NCBI GenBank assembly: GCA_018222605.1
Contig: JAAEZZ010000004.1
Location: 62,001-126,000, forward strand
Reading direction: 5' to 3'
Length of the DNA: 64,000 nt
From: Alphaproteobacteria bacterium
Lineage (GTDB): Bacteria; Pseudomonadota; Alphaproteobacteria; Caulobacterales; Hyphomonadaceae
The translations under genes were made by a program, and so were the position numbers. The notes under the pieces are model-generated. The model did not search any database. It saw only the letters and a list, made by a program, of their open reading frames with translations, and had not been told where the DNA came from. Of the stretch, positions 1 through 7,682 are shown in pieces. The first letter of the stretch is position 1. The number at the start of each line of letters is the position of its first letter.

Positions 1-214
1 GGCCAATGGACCCGAAGGCGTAGCGGAGAAACTGAATGCGGGCCCCCGCCTTTTCGGCACCGTCCTCCAGCAAGGCCTGCGCCTGAGCCTTCATCTCCAT
101 ATCGCCGGGATCATTCAGCAGGTCGAGCGCATTGGTCACCGAAGAGACCGGCGAGACGAGATCATGGCAGATGCGCGACGCAATATATGCAGACAGGCGT
201 GCAGGATCGATCAT
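1..214 (-). CDS. chpT: Histidine phosphotransferase ChpT (N-terminal part; truncated by window edge)
   Basis: ChpT passes phosphate from the hybrid kinase CckA to the response regulators CtrA and CpdR in the alphaproteobacterial cell-cycle phosphorelay; it is cytoplasmic. The complement read from an ATG at 212-214 gives 71 codons starting MIDPARLSAYIASRICHDLV and continuing SPVSSVTNALDLL. This matches the first helix of the ChpT dimerisation domain. The expected phospho-acceptor is His17 in ICHDLVSP. The C-terminal degenerate ATPase-like domain lies outside the window. The upstream in-frame ATG-like triplet at 231-233 is in another frame, so 214 is the best start. A CckA gene is present about 43 kb to the right. 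Identification rests on the H-box context only, because about two thirds of the protein is missing. Confidence 0.8.
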   Translation of the reverse strand, partial: MIDPARLSAYIASRICHDLVSPVSSVTNALDLLNDPGDMEMKAQAQALLEDGAEKAGARIQFLRYAFGSIG

Positions 215-318
215 GGAAATGGACAAGCCCCATTCTTGTATTAATTCGACAGCAGGATTGGGTGAGCCGCGCCGACTGTCAATCGAAGCACCGTGAACAA
301 TACGCTACAAATACACGA

Positions 319-567
319 CTAAATGTCTTGCTCACCATGGTCTTCAGGCCGGTCAATATCATCATAGCCATGACGCGCGCTGTGGAATGTCAGCAGGAAC
401 AGGCCAATCGACAGCGCCAAGGTGAGCACACCGCCGATAATGTATGCGGCCCAACCATGCCCGGAAATGCCATCCCGCATGTTCTGCCAAAACAGCGACA
501 GCACCCAGAGCATCAGCCCGAGTATGACGAAACTAGCGGTGATCCAGAGAACAAGTTTGCGGGACAT
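319..567 (-). CDS. Small two-helix membrane protein, unknown function
   Basis: An 82-residue protein with two predicted membrane helices, about residues 5-27 and 40-61, and a short acidic, charged tail (contains YDDIDRPEDHGEQD). I do not recognise a family. The hydrophobic pattern and the acidic tail look like real coding sequence rather than a chance frame, and the reverse-strand ORF over the same bases has no sensible composition. It lies upstream of chpT on the same strand, with about 100 bases between them, so the two may share a promoter region or be co-transcribed. No motif suggests an activity. Confidence 0.6.
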   Translation of the reverse strand: MSRKLVLWITASFVILGLMLWVLSLFWQNMRDGISGHGWAAYIIGGVLTLALSIGLFLLTFHSARHGYDDIDRPEDHGEQDI

Positions 568-602
568 GGCCTTTAGCTAGCCTCTGTCCCGCAACAGGCA
601 AC

Positions 603-950
603 CTATTTCTGCTTCCAGCTGCCGCTGGCGTCCATGTAATACTGGCCGGGCTTGAGGGCCGCGATCTGCTTTTCACCGGTCACGCGGGCCACCTGGGCGA
701 CGGATGTGCCGGTCTCTGCAGCAATCTCGGCATATTTGGCCGCGCGCTTGTTGTTGATCTCCTGCACCTTGCGGACCACGGAAGGATCAGCCGAGCCGAC
801 AATGCCAAGGCGGCCGTCGATACGCTCCCCCACCTGACCGGACTCAATGGCCGCATCGATGACAGGGTCACCAGCCCAGGCAGCCGGCGCCATGCTGGCG
901 AGCCCAAGGGCCAGAATGAGAGAGGCAAAAATCGTGCGAAGGGATTTCAT
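603..950 (-). CDS. ydbL: YdbL family periplasmic protein (DUF1318)
   Basis: A 115-residue exported protein. Residues 1-26 form a classic signal peptide ending AWA before GD. The mature part has the DUF1318/YdbL features: an amphipathic helix around VGERIDGRLG, a charged helix rich in Asn, Lys and Arg (VQEINNKRAAKYAEIAAET), and a C-terminal GQYYMDASGSW segment. In E. coli, YdbL is proposed to act as a periplasmic helper for the YdbH-YnbE bridge. Here it is the third gene after ydbH and ynbE on the same strand (24 bases after ynbE), the same composition as in enterobacteria. The family call is secure; the helper role is inferred from the neighbourhood. Confidence 0.88.
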   Translation of the reverse strand: MKSLRTIFASLILALGLASMAPAAWAGDPVIDAAIESGQVGERIDGRLGIVGSADPSVVRKVQEINNKRAAKYAEIAAETGTSVAQVARVTGEKQIAALKPGQYYMDASGSWKQK

Positions 951-974
951 GTTGTGTCTCCTGACTTCGCTAAA

Positions 975-1166
975 CTAGAACAGGTCCGGGTTATCCGCGA
1001 TCAGGTCTTCGACTTCCTTGTCGAGGATAACGCGAACTTCCTGGGTGATGTTGACGTTGAGGTCTATCTTAATCGGCTTGTCGGATGGCTCAAGGCGTAC
1101 CGTCGGTGTGCATGCAGCCATGGCTGTCAGGCCGGCGCCGATCAGCAGGACTTTTGGTAAGGTCAT
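975..1166 (-). CDS. ynbE: YnbE-like outer-membrane lipoprotein
   Basis: The best start is the ATG at 1164-1166, giving 63 residues that begin MTLPKVLLIGAGLTAMAACT. This is a lipoprotein signal with lipobox MAAC and acylated Cys19. A longer frame begins at 1211 but adds a non-signal extension in front of a perfect lipoprotein signal. The mature part is short and beta-prone (PIKIDLNVNITQEVRVIL), as in YnbE. In E. coli, YnbE stacks its strands onto the C-terminal end of YdbH to complete a bridge to the outer membrane. The gene sits between ydbH and ydbL, with 75 and 24 bases between them. Small size limits certainty, but motif plus context make the call strong. Confidence 0.82.
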   Translation of the reverse strand: MTLPKVLLIGAGLTAMAACTPTVRLEPSDKPIKIDLNVNITQEVRVILDKEVEDLIADNPDLF

Positions 1167-1241
1167 TCGGATTCGCTCCTCGATATTCGGCGTGAACATG
1201 ACACACCCCACCTTAACGTCAATGAATGAGCGCGTTGCCCG

Positions 1242-4200
1242 CTATTCAGGTTCGCCATTGCGGTCTTCCTGCACCTGTTTGACCACAATGTCAGTCAGTT
1301 GTTTCTGACTTGTGTAATATTGTGTGGACTTGAACAGTTCACTGAGTGCGGAATTGATACTGATGTCGAACTGGAAGGGCTGGTTCATCAGCACTTGGCC
1401 GTTCTTGCCATAGGTGATGCCCTTTCGGCTGACGCCCTCCAGAAGCAGGGAGATGGTGATGCGATCCAGCGCGTTGCCGTCGAGACCAACCTCCAGAACG
1501 GTAAAGTCGAAATCCTTCAGCGCCTCGAACGCCATACGGGCATTCGGGTCCGCCCCGGCGGCAGAGTCCCCAGCCTCGCCCTGATAGGCCAGCCGGCCTC
1601 CATTGGCGTCGGCCCTCAGACGCGCATCCCGGATCAGAATCTGCGTGCCCTGCACATCAATCGGAAAGCGGCCGGAGACAGTGCCTGTCGCTTTTGTATC
1701 CGGCAGCTTCAAGGTTTCGACCAAGCGCGCCAACTCAATCTTGTCTGCGGTGACTTCCAGATGCTGGTCCTCCCCGCCGAGCACCCATTTAAACGGATCA
1801 AGCGCAAGCGTCCCGCCAGCAAATGGGAAAGCTGCGGATTCCACGGACAGGGTCTTGCCGGAGATGAGCTGGAAGTCGATCTGGCCATTCTCAAGCGGAA
1901 TACCCGGGTTCATTACGCCAATCGTGATGGTCTGTCCGGGCGCAGTCGTCAGGTCCAGCAGGTCACTGAAGGCCACCTCGCCATTGACGCTCTGCACACG
2001 GCCAAGACGGGTTGTCTGAAAGCCGAAATCATCAATGGCGACGTTGCCTGTTCCGGTGATCTTGCCGCTGTCGATGTCCAGCCGGGCCGAAGCATTCAGT
2101 GTCCCCCGCGCGTCGGTGAAGACCCCGCGCAGACGGTCTGACAGGCGCCAGGGTTGAAGGCCGCCGGGCTCAAAGGTCAGCGGCCGTGACGTGACCGCCG
2201 CCATGCCGCTGAGGGAGACAATGTTTATCCTGGCCATGCTGTCCGCGATGGTCAGCCCGCCAGCTTTCAGGCGCAATGGGCCAGACATGTCGAGCAGGCC
2301 GTCATCCAGCGTTGCCGTAAAGTCTGCCGTGAGCGGCTGATAGAGCGGGTCGTCGCGGTAGTCCTGTATGTTGACACCGCTGGCTTCAAGATTGCCGCGA
2401 ATGCCACCGGTTGCAGACACGCCATCAAAGCTGAAACTGCCTGCCGTCACCTTTGCCGGGATGAGGGAGCCACTGAAATCCGTCACACCAAGACGCGCGG
2501 ACAAGGTGGGCGACGCCCCCTTGCGGGCGGCAATTCCCATGCGCAGCTTGTCCCCTTCTATTCCCAGCGTGTTGCTGCCAATCGTCAGCGGCATGGACAC
2601 ATGGTCGGCTGTGGCCGAGAGGCTGATGCCGCCAGCGCTTTCCCAGTCCATCCGGGCACTGGAAAAGACGATCTCTCCGCCGCCGGAAGACAGCTCAAGG
2701 GGCAGTTTCAGAGCGCCCAGACGCGCTGCGCCGGACAGGCCATCCTTGCCCGGCGTGGCAAACACGCCTTTCACGGGGCAGACATTTGTGGCGAAGGGCG
2801 TCAGGCGGATCGCTCCGAAGGAGAGGCCCTGACTGCGCCATGCAGCACATGTTCCGCCCACAGCGCTGAGCCGCCAGCCGTCCGGCTGTTTTTCCGCGCG
2901 CAAATCTCCCTGCAGGCTGGAGGTTTCAAATGTCACACCGGCGGCATCGCCTGCAAAGCCGACCTGTCCCCGCAGGTCAATAATGTCCGCCTGCGTCTCC
3001 GAGTGCTGATATTCGAGAACATCCAGCTTGGCAGAGATTGTCCGGCCGCCCGCATGCCATGGCGCCAGGGTCAGCGCTTCCGCACCCAACCGGTTGATGC
3101 CGGACGAATCCGCCGAGAAGTTCAGGATTGCATCGAATTTGGGAAAGCCACCGCCCGAAAGGGTGACATGGCCGTTTACGGCGGTCTGCATGTCATCCCA
3201 GCTGAGCCAGGGCGCGCTGCCAGTCGCCTCGCCATTAATTCGCAGACCGGAAGGCGCAGACAGCGAAGCCGCTTCCGTGACCACGACATGCAATTCATTC
3301 AGCGTGCGAGTGACACGGGCCGGAAATGCCACATCAAATTCCTGCAGCGCCTGCTTAACGCCCTGTTTCAGGCTGGCCCCATGATCAGAAAGCAGCCCCG
3401 GAAAAGACAAATAGCTGCTGACACTATCTGAAAAACTGTCAGACGCCGTAGCACCGGTCAGCACGAAATTGGCTTTTGTCTCGAAGCGGGCCTCTTTGTC
3501 GCGCTGGATGTCTCCCGTGACGGCGATGGTTTTGGCGATGCCTTGTGGCGCTTTGGCGTCTGTCACCGAAAACGCGTAAGGGCCCGAAAACATCCCCTCT
3601 CTCAGCTTCAGGTCAGCCTCGCCCTTCATGCTGGCGCCGGAATAGTCCTGAAGGTGGAAAGCCCCGCTCTTCAACTCAGCTGATACAGCCTCCAGCGCCG
3701 CGAGAATGGCGTCGCTGCTGGCATCCGGAATACGCGACAGGTGCGCCTCTCCGGAGGTTTGGGTCGCTTCAAGGCTGTAATCGGTCCAGCGGCCTTTCGC
3801 CAAGGCTGCATCCCAGACGATGCGCGTCTCGCCCTGTCCGTCAATCGGCGAAGAAAGAAGAACGGAGAGTTTGGCATCCTGGATCGCAGCTCCGCGAATG
3901 TCTGCAACGGCGAGATCCAGGAAGGCCTCACCTTCGAGGCGGCCATTATCAGCGACGATATCAACGGCGCCCTCACTCCACACGATCTTTCCGCGCGGCC
4001 CATCCAGCGACACAGGGTCAAGCGTGACATTCACGGTGCCGGACTTCGGGAACACGCCATTCACATTGATAGAGGCACCGATTTCCCCTGCGCTGGTCTG
4101 CAGCAACAGACGCCCGTCACTTATGCGCACGGCCGGTAGATCCGCCGCGCCGCCTTCCGAGGTGTTGCCGCTGCCTATGCGCTCCAGGCCATGAAAGCGT

Positions 4201-4586
4201 ATGCCCTGATCGTCCAAGGTGCCGCGCAGGATGGGCGCATCCACTTCAATCTGCGTCAGAGACGGGGTGAACCAATCCCAGCTGAGACGCGCGGTTACTT
4301 CATCGGCCTGGAACGGGACATTCTCACCCGACTTTACGACAAGATCCGATAGAACGCCGCCCCCTGCCCCCAGCTGGTCGAAATGGCCTTCGCAGACAAG
4401 CTGCTGACCTTCACACCAAGAGGCCAGCGCCTGCTCCGCCACCGACTTGCGAACAAGCCAGAATACGGCCGCGACAATCAGAAGAAGAATCACCGGGCCG
4501 AGCAATAACCAGCGTCCCCACCGGAACGAACGCTCTGGCGGGACTTCAGCTTGTTTCTCTAAATCTTTGTAATCTATCGTATCCAC
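1242..4586 (-). CDS. ydbH: YdbH-like AsmA-type intermembrane bridge protein
   Basis: A 1114-residue protein with one N-terminal membrane anchor (about residues 26-45) followed by a very long periplasmic region of repeated beta-strand segments, as in the AsmA/TamB/YhdP/YdbH class. Repeating phrases such as GLRINGEATG, SGAARLGALKLPLEL and GTLNASARLDIDSGKITG are typical of such beta-groove proteins. The C-terminal part (GTVSGRFPIDVQGTQILIRDARL ... GNALDRITISLLLEGVSRKGI) matches the so-called dicarboxylate transport domain of YdbH. In E. coli, YdbH with lipoprotein YnbE forms a bridge that supports lipid homeostasis of the outer membrane, overlapping in function with TamB and YhdP. It is first in the set ydbH-ynbE-ydbL and divergent from an M23 peptidase gene. 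Length exceeds that of the E. coli protein (about 880 residues). Confidence 0.85.
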   Translation of the reverse strand: MDTIDYKDLEKQAEVPPERSFRWGRWLLLGPVILLLIVAAVFWLVRKSVAEQALASWCEGQQLVCEGHFDQLGAGGGVLSDLVVKSGENVPFQADEVTARLSWDWFTPSLTQIEVDAPILRGTLDDQGIRFHGLERIGSGNTSEGGAADLPAVRISDGRLLLQTSAGEIGASINVNGVFPKSGTVNVTLDPVSLDGPRGKIVWSEGAVDIVADNGRLEGEAFLDLAVADIRGAAIQDAKLSVLLSSPIDGQGETRIVWDAALAKGRWTDYSLEATQTSGEAHLSRIPDASSDAILAALEAVSAELKSGAFHLQDYSGASMKGEADLKLREGMFSGPYAFSVTDAKAPQGIAKTIAVTGDIQRDKEARFETKANFVLTGATASDSFSDSVSSYLSFPGLLSDHGASLKQGVKQALQEFDVAFPARVTRTLNELHVVVTEAASLSAPSGLRINGEATGSAPWLSWDDMQTAVNGHVTLSGGGFPKFDAILNFSADSSGINRLGAEALTLAPWHAGGRTISAKLDVLEYQHSETQADIIDLRGQVGFAGDAAGVTFETSSLQGDLRAEKQPDGWRLSAVGGTCAAWRSQGLSFGAIRLTPFATNVCPVKGVFATPGKDGLSGAARLGALKLPLELSSGGGEIVFSSARMDWESAGGISLSATADHVSMPLTIGSNTLGIEGDKLRMGIAARKGASPTLSARLGVTDFSGSLIPAKVTAGSFSFDGVSATGGIRGNLEASGVNIQDYRDDPLYQPLTADFTATLDDGLLDMSGPLRLKAGGLTIADSMARINIVSLSGMAAVTSRPLTFEPGGLQPWRLSDRLRGVFTDARGTLNASARLDIDSGKITGTGNVAIDDFGFQTTRLGRVQSVNGEVAFSDLLDLTTAPGQTITIGVMNPGIPLENGQIDFQLISGKTLSVESAAFPFAGGTLALDPFKWVLGGEDQHLEVTADKIELARLVETLKLPDTKATGTVSGRFPIDVQGTQILIRDARLRADANGGRLAYQGEAGDSAAGADPNARMAFEALKDFDFTVLEVGLDGNALDRITISLLLEGVSRKGITYGKNGQVLMNQPFQFDISINSALSELFKSTQYYTSQKQLTDIVVKQVQEDRNGEPE

Positions 4587-4614
4587 TGAGTGTACCGGCT
4601 TGCTTCTTGCTTGG

Positions 4615-4644
4615 CTTGCCTACTAGAATTTCTAGGAAAGCAAG
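4615..4644. promoter_or_regulatory. Near-palindrome between divergent ydbH and M23 peptidase genes
   Basis: CTTGC (4615-4619) and CTAGAA (4623-4628) are mirrored by TTCTAG (4630-4635) and GCAAG (4640-4644). The element lies about 30 bases upstream of ydbH in the divergent intergenic space. It could be an operator or an RNA hairpin; no partner protein can be named. It is directly visible but functionally untested. Confidence 0.35.
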
Positions 4645-4765
4645 AAGGCCAAAATAAGCGCGTTGTCTTTTCTTAACAGGCAAAAGGCATACAAAGCTGA
4701 AATGGAAAACACGATCCGGATGGATCAGGGTGCCGGGGGGCACCGAGAATGAGGGAGTTCGCTTC

Positions 4766-6142
4766 GTGAATCACGGCGCAGACAACACGCATACACACAC
4801 CCTTTCGCAGGGACGGAATTTGTCACACGGTATCAAAAGCCTAATCGTTCTGGGCCTGCTTGGTTCCATGTCTGCTGCACTTGGCCTCATTTCGATTACA
4901 TCTGGCGAAGATGGCGGCATGTCTTCCGCTCATGCCTCCCCGCCGCCGCCGCCCTTGGCCACCACCCTTTTCTCAGCGGTCGAGTTCGCGCCCTCCCAGG
5001 TCGCGCCAGTCCGCCATAGCGGCGTATTGAAAAGTCGTGAAACCCTGACTGAACTGGTGACAGAGCTGGGCGCATCCCCTGCAGATGCCGCCGGTGCCCT
5101 GCACACAATCTATGAAAAGGAATTGCTGGACCCGCGGCGCCTGCGGCCAGGTGTTCAGGCGGAAACCTTCATCATGGACGGCCAGCTGACGGCCCTGAAC
5201 GTAAAGGCGGATTCAGACCGCAACCTGTTCATCACCCGTAACATGTCCGGCGGCTGGACCGCATCCGAGTTGAAAGCCCGCCTGACGCCCAGCTATTCCC
5301 GGGTCGCTGCGGATATCGAAACCTCCATTTATGACGCGGCCCGCGCCCAAGGGGCCGGAGACCAACAGGTCGTCGATTTCGCCAGCGCCTTTGCCTATGA
5401 CGTGGACTTCCAGCGCGAGATCCATCGCGGCGACTCCTTCGAACTGGTCTATGAGACCTTCGTGGATGAGCGTGGCCACCCGGTCAAAACCGGCGATGTG
5501 GTCTATGCCAGCCTGGATGGCGACGCCCTGACCCGCAGCTTCTATCGCTTCGCGCCCAGCGATGATGGCGTGGCAGATTATTTTGACCAGAATGGCGAAA
5601 GCGCGACCAAATTCCTGATGAAGACGCCGATCAATGGCGCGCGCCTGTCATCCTCCTTCGGCAATCGCCGCCATCCGATTTCCGGCTATACCCGCCTGCA
5701 CAAGGGCACAGACTTTGCCGCCCCGACCGGTACGCCCATCTATGCAGCGGGCAATGGCGTGGTCGAGCGCGCCAGCCGCTATGGCGGCTATGGCAATTAT
5801 GTCCGCATCAAGCACGCCAATGGCTACAAGACGGCCTATGCCCACATGTCCCGCTACGGCCCCGGCGTTAAGGCTGGCAAGCGGGTCCGTCAGGGTGACA
5901 TTATCGGTTATGTCGGCTCCACAGGTGCTTCCACCGGCCCGCACCTTCACTATGAAGTCTATATCGACAACAAGCCGGTCAACGCCATGAAACTGAAGCT
6001 GCCCACCGGCCGGAAACTGGCCGAAAGCCCGGAGATGCTGGAGGAATTCATCGCGCGCAAAGCCGAGATCGATGGCATCCGCTCCAATCAGGGCGCACGG
6101 CTGGTTGCCTCCAATCCCCTCCAGGCTCCGCCAACCCCGTAA
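4766..6142 (+). CDS. M23 family (LytM) peptidoglycan endopeptidase, first of a tandem pair
   Basis: Membrane-anchored murein endopeptidase. I use the GTG at 4766 because GGGAG (4753-4757) precedes it by 8 bases; an in-frame GTG at 4730 has no such site. The 458-residue protein has a short polar N-terminus, one membrane helix at about 22-43, a proline run, a central OapA/Csd3-like domain, and a C-terminal LytM domain. Zinc ligands are visible: HKGTD (His312, Asp316), a YAHMS motif, and the HLH pair (His393, His395) in GPHLHYEV. All four expected positions are intact, so an active D,D-endopeptidase of the MepM type is likely rather than a degenerate activator such as EnvC. It is followed 121 bases later by a paralogue with the same layout. 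Confidence 0.85.
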   Translation: MNHGADNTHTHTLSQGRNLSHGIKSLIVLGLLGSMSAALGLISITSGEDGGMSSAHASPPPPPLATTLFSAVEFAPSQVAPVRHSGVLKSRETLTELVTELGASPADAAGALHTIYEKELLDPRRLRPGVQAETFIMDGQLTALNVKADSDRNLFITRNMSGGWTASELKARLTPSYSRVAADIETSIYDAARAQGAGDQQVVDFASAFAYDVDFQREIHRGDSFELVYETFVDERGHPVKTGDVVYASLDGDALTRSFYRFAPSDDGVADYFDQNGESATKFLMKTPINGARLSSSFGNRRHPISGYTRLHKGTDFAAPTGTPIYAAGNGVVERASRYGGYGNYVRIKHANGYKTAYAHMSRYGPGVKAGKRVRQGDIIGYVGSTGASTGPHLHYEVYIDNKPVNAMKLKLPTGRKLAESPEMLEEFIARKAEIDGIRSNQGARLVASNPLQAPPTP

Positions 6143-6166
6143 ACACAGAGTGTTGAATCTGCAGAT

Positions 6167-6198
6167 CAGACCTCGCTCAGCAGGCGAGTCTGGCTTGT
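6167..6198 (+). terminator. Weak hairpin with T-rich tail after first M23 gene
   Basis: CAGA-c-CTCGC (6167-6176) pairs with GCGAG-TCTG (6184-6192) and is followed by a T-rich stretch (gcttgtttctt). It would attenuate or end transcription between the two M23 paralogues. The stem carries a bulge, so confidence is low. Confidence 0.35.
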
Positions 6199-6228
6199 TT
6201 CTTGCGTGATTTCTCCTGACAAACCACC

Positions 6229-6245
6229 GCCGGGTTCTGCCCGGC
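6229..6245 (+). promoter_or_regulatory. GC-rich hairpin just upstream of the second M23 gene start
   Basis: GCCGGG-TTCT-GCCCGGC forms a six-base-pair, all-GC stem ending 6 bases before the AGGAG ribosome site (6252-6256) of the next gene. It could limit ribosome access or protect the 5' end of a processed transcript. The structure is visible; the role is a guess. Confidence 0.35.
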
Positions 6246-6263
6246 ATGGACAGGAGTATCTGG

Positions 6264-7628
6264 ATGATCAGCAACGGCACCAAGACCCCCGCTCGCGTCG
6301 ACCGGCGCTTCCGCCCCAGCCGCAAGGCTGAGCTGATTGCCGGCGGCCTGATCGTGCTCGCCATGCTCGTCCTGTTCACGCTCGTGCGGCCGACATCAGA
6401 CGCCGCGAGCCCTGCTGCGCCGGACTGGCTGACCTATTCCGATTTCAGCCAGGACATGCCGACCATCTCCACAGCAGAACGCGTCGGGACGGTCACCAGC
6501 CACGCCAAGGCCTCAGACGTTCTGGAAGTGCTCGGTGCCTCCAGCCAGGACGCAGACAGCGCCATGGACGCGCTACGCGAGACGGGCCTGCTGGATCGCA
6601 ACAAGCTCGCCGCAGGCACGGTGCTGACCGCCTATTTCGACGAAGCAGCCAATGAGGGGCTGGGAGAGCTCGTCTCAGTCTCGCTGCGCGTTGACTCGCG
6701 CACCACCCTGCTCGCCACGCGCAAGCCGGATGGCAGCTTCATGACGAGCACACTGACCGCCCGGGTCTTCACAGGCACGCGCCGCATTGCAGGAACCATC
6801 GAAACGAGCCTGGCTGACGCGCTGATCGCCCAAGGCGGCAGCGATGACCTGGCCGACGATGTCGCCGCCCTCTTCCCGGATGATACCCAACTGGCCAAAG
6901 GAGGCCGGAAGGGCGAGCGCTTCGACATTGTCTATCAGGTGGCAGAGGATGAGCGCGGCAATGTGCTGGAAACCGGAGACCTGCTGTTTGCGGCCTATAA
7001 TGGCAAGCAAAGCAATGGCAGCTGGTACCGCTTCGAACCTTCCGACACAGGCCGCGCCGAATTCTACAGTCGCCAGGGCAGCACGCAGAAGCCACTGCTG
7101 ACCCGCTATCCGCTCGGCTATGCGCAGATCAGTTCCGGCTTTGGCCGCCGGATGCATCCGGTCAGCGGCCTGCTGCTGCTGCATAGCGGGGTGGATTTCC
7201 GCGCGCCCATCGGCACGCCCATCTATGCCGCGGGCGATGGCGTGATCAGCCAGATGGGCTGGAGCGACGGCTATGGCCGCCAGATCCACATCGACCATAA
7301 GCGCGGATTTGAAACGGTCTATGCCCATATGTCTGGCTTCAACACGCAGCTGAGCCCCGGCATGCGCGTGAAGCGCGGCGACCTGATCGGCTATGTCGGC
7401 AATAGCGGCACAGCCACCGGGCCGCACCTGCATTTCGAAATTCGGGAGAATGGGCGCTATGTGAACCCGGTCTCGCTGAAATTGCCTTCGGGCCGGTCTC
7501 TGGCAACAAACCCCGAGGAAATGGAAAAGCTGCGCGAGCAGATTACCACAATCGACACGCTGCGCGGAGCAACCGAACCGGTCACGACGGCGCGGCTGAC
7601 GACGCTGACCATTCCGACCAATCCATGA
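6264..7628 (+). CDS. M23 family (LytM) peptidoglycan endopeptidase, second of a tandem pair
   Basis: Paralogue of the preceding gene with the same order: basic cytoplasmic N-terminus, one membrane helix (about 25-42, AGGLIVLAMLVLFTLV), an OapA-like central domain, and a C-terminal LytM domain. The zinc site is complete: HSGVD, YAHMS, and HLH in GPHLHFEI. I start at the ATG at 6264, 7 bases after AGGAG; an in-frame ATG at 6246 would place that site inside the gene. At 454 residues it is close in size to its neighbour, but the two diverge in the N-terminal half, so they are not a recent duplication. Expected substrate is peptide cross-links in periplasmic murein. A bidirectional terminator follows directly. 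Confidence 0.85.
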   Translation: MISNGTKTPARVDRRFRPSRKAELIAGGLIVLAMLVLFTLVRPTSDAASPAAPDWLTYSDFSQDMPTISTAERVGTVTSHAKASDVLEVLGASSQDADSAMDALRETGLLDRNKLAAGTVLTAYFDEAANEGLGELVSVSLRVDSRTTLLATRKPDGSFMTSTLTARVFTGTRRIAGTIETSLADALIAQGGSDDLADDVAALFPDDTQLAKGGRKGERFDIVYQVAEDERGNVLETGDLLFAAYNGKQSNGSWYRFEPSDTGRAEFYSRQGSTQKPLLTRYPLGYAQISSGFGRRMHPVSGLLLLHSGVDFRAPIGTPIYAAGDGVISQMGWSDGYGRQIHIDHKRGFETVYAHMSGFNTQLSPGMRVKRGDLIGYVGNSGTATGPHLHFEIRENGRYVNPVSLKLPSGRSLATNPEEMEKLREQITTIDTLRGATEPVTTARLTTLTIPTNP

Positions 7629-7662
7629 AAAAAGCCCCGGCATATCTGCCGGGGCCTTTCGT
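7628..7662. terminator. Bidirectional intrinsic terminator between M23 gene and clpB
   Basis: GCCCCGGCA (7634-7642) pairs with TGCCGGGGC (7647-7655) over a TATC loop. Six A residues lie on the left and TTTCGTT on the right, so it can end transcription of the M23 gene from the left and of clpB from the right. Confidence 0.85.
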
Positions 7663-7682
7663 TATTGGGGTTCAAATACCGC

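Noticed and set aside
187..576. Plus-strand ORF of 129 codons at the left edge
   Set aside because: It overlaps chpT and a membrane-protein gene on the opposite strand, and its translation is Gln/Arg-rich without features.
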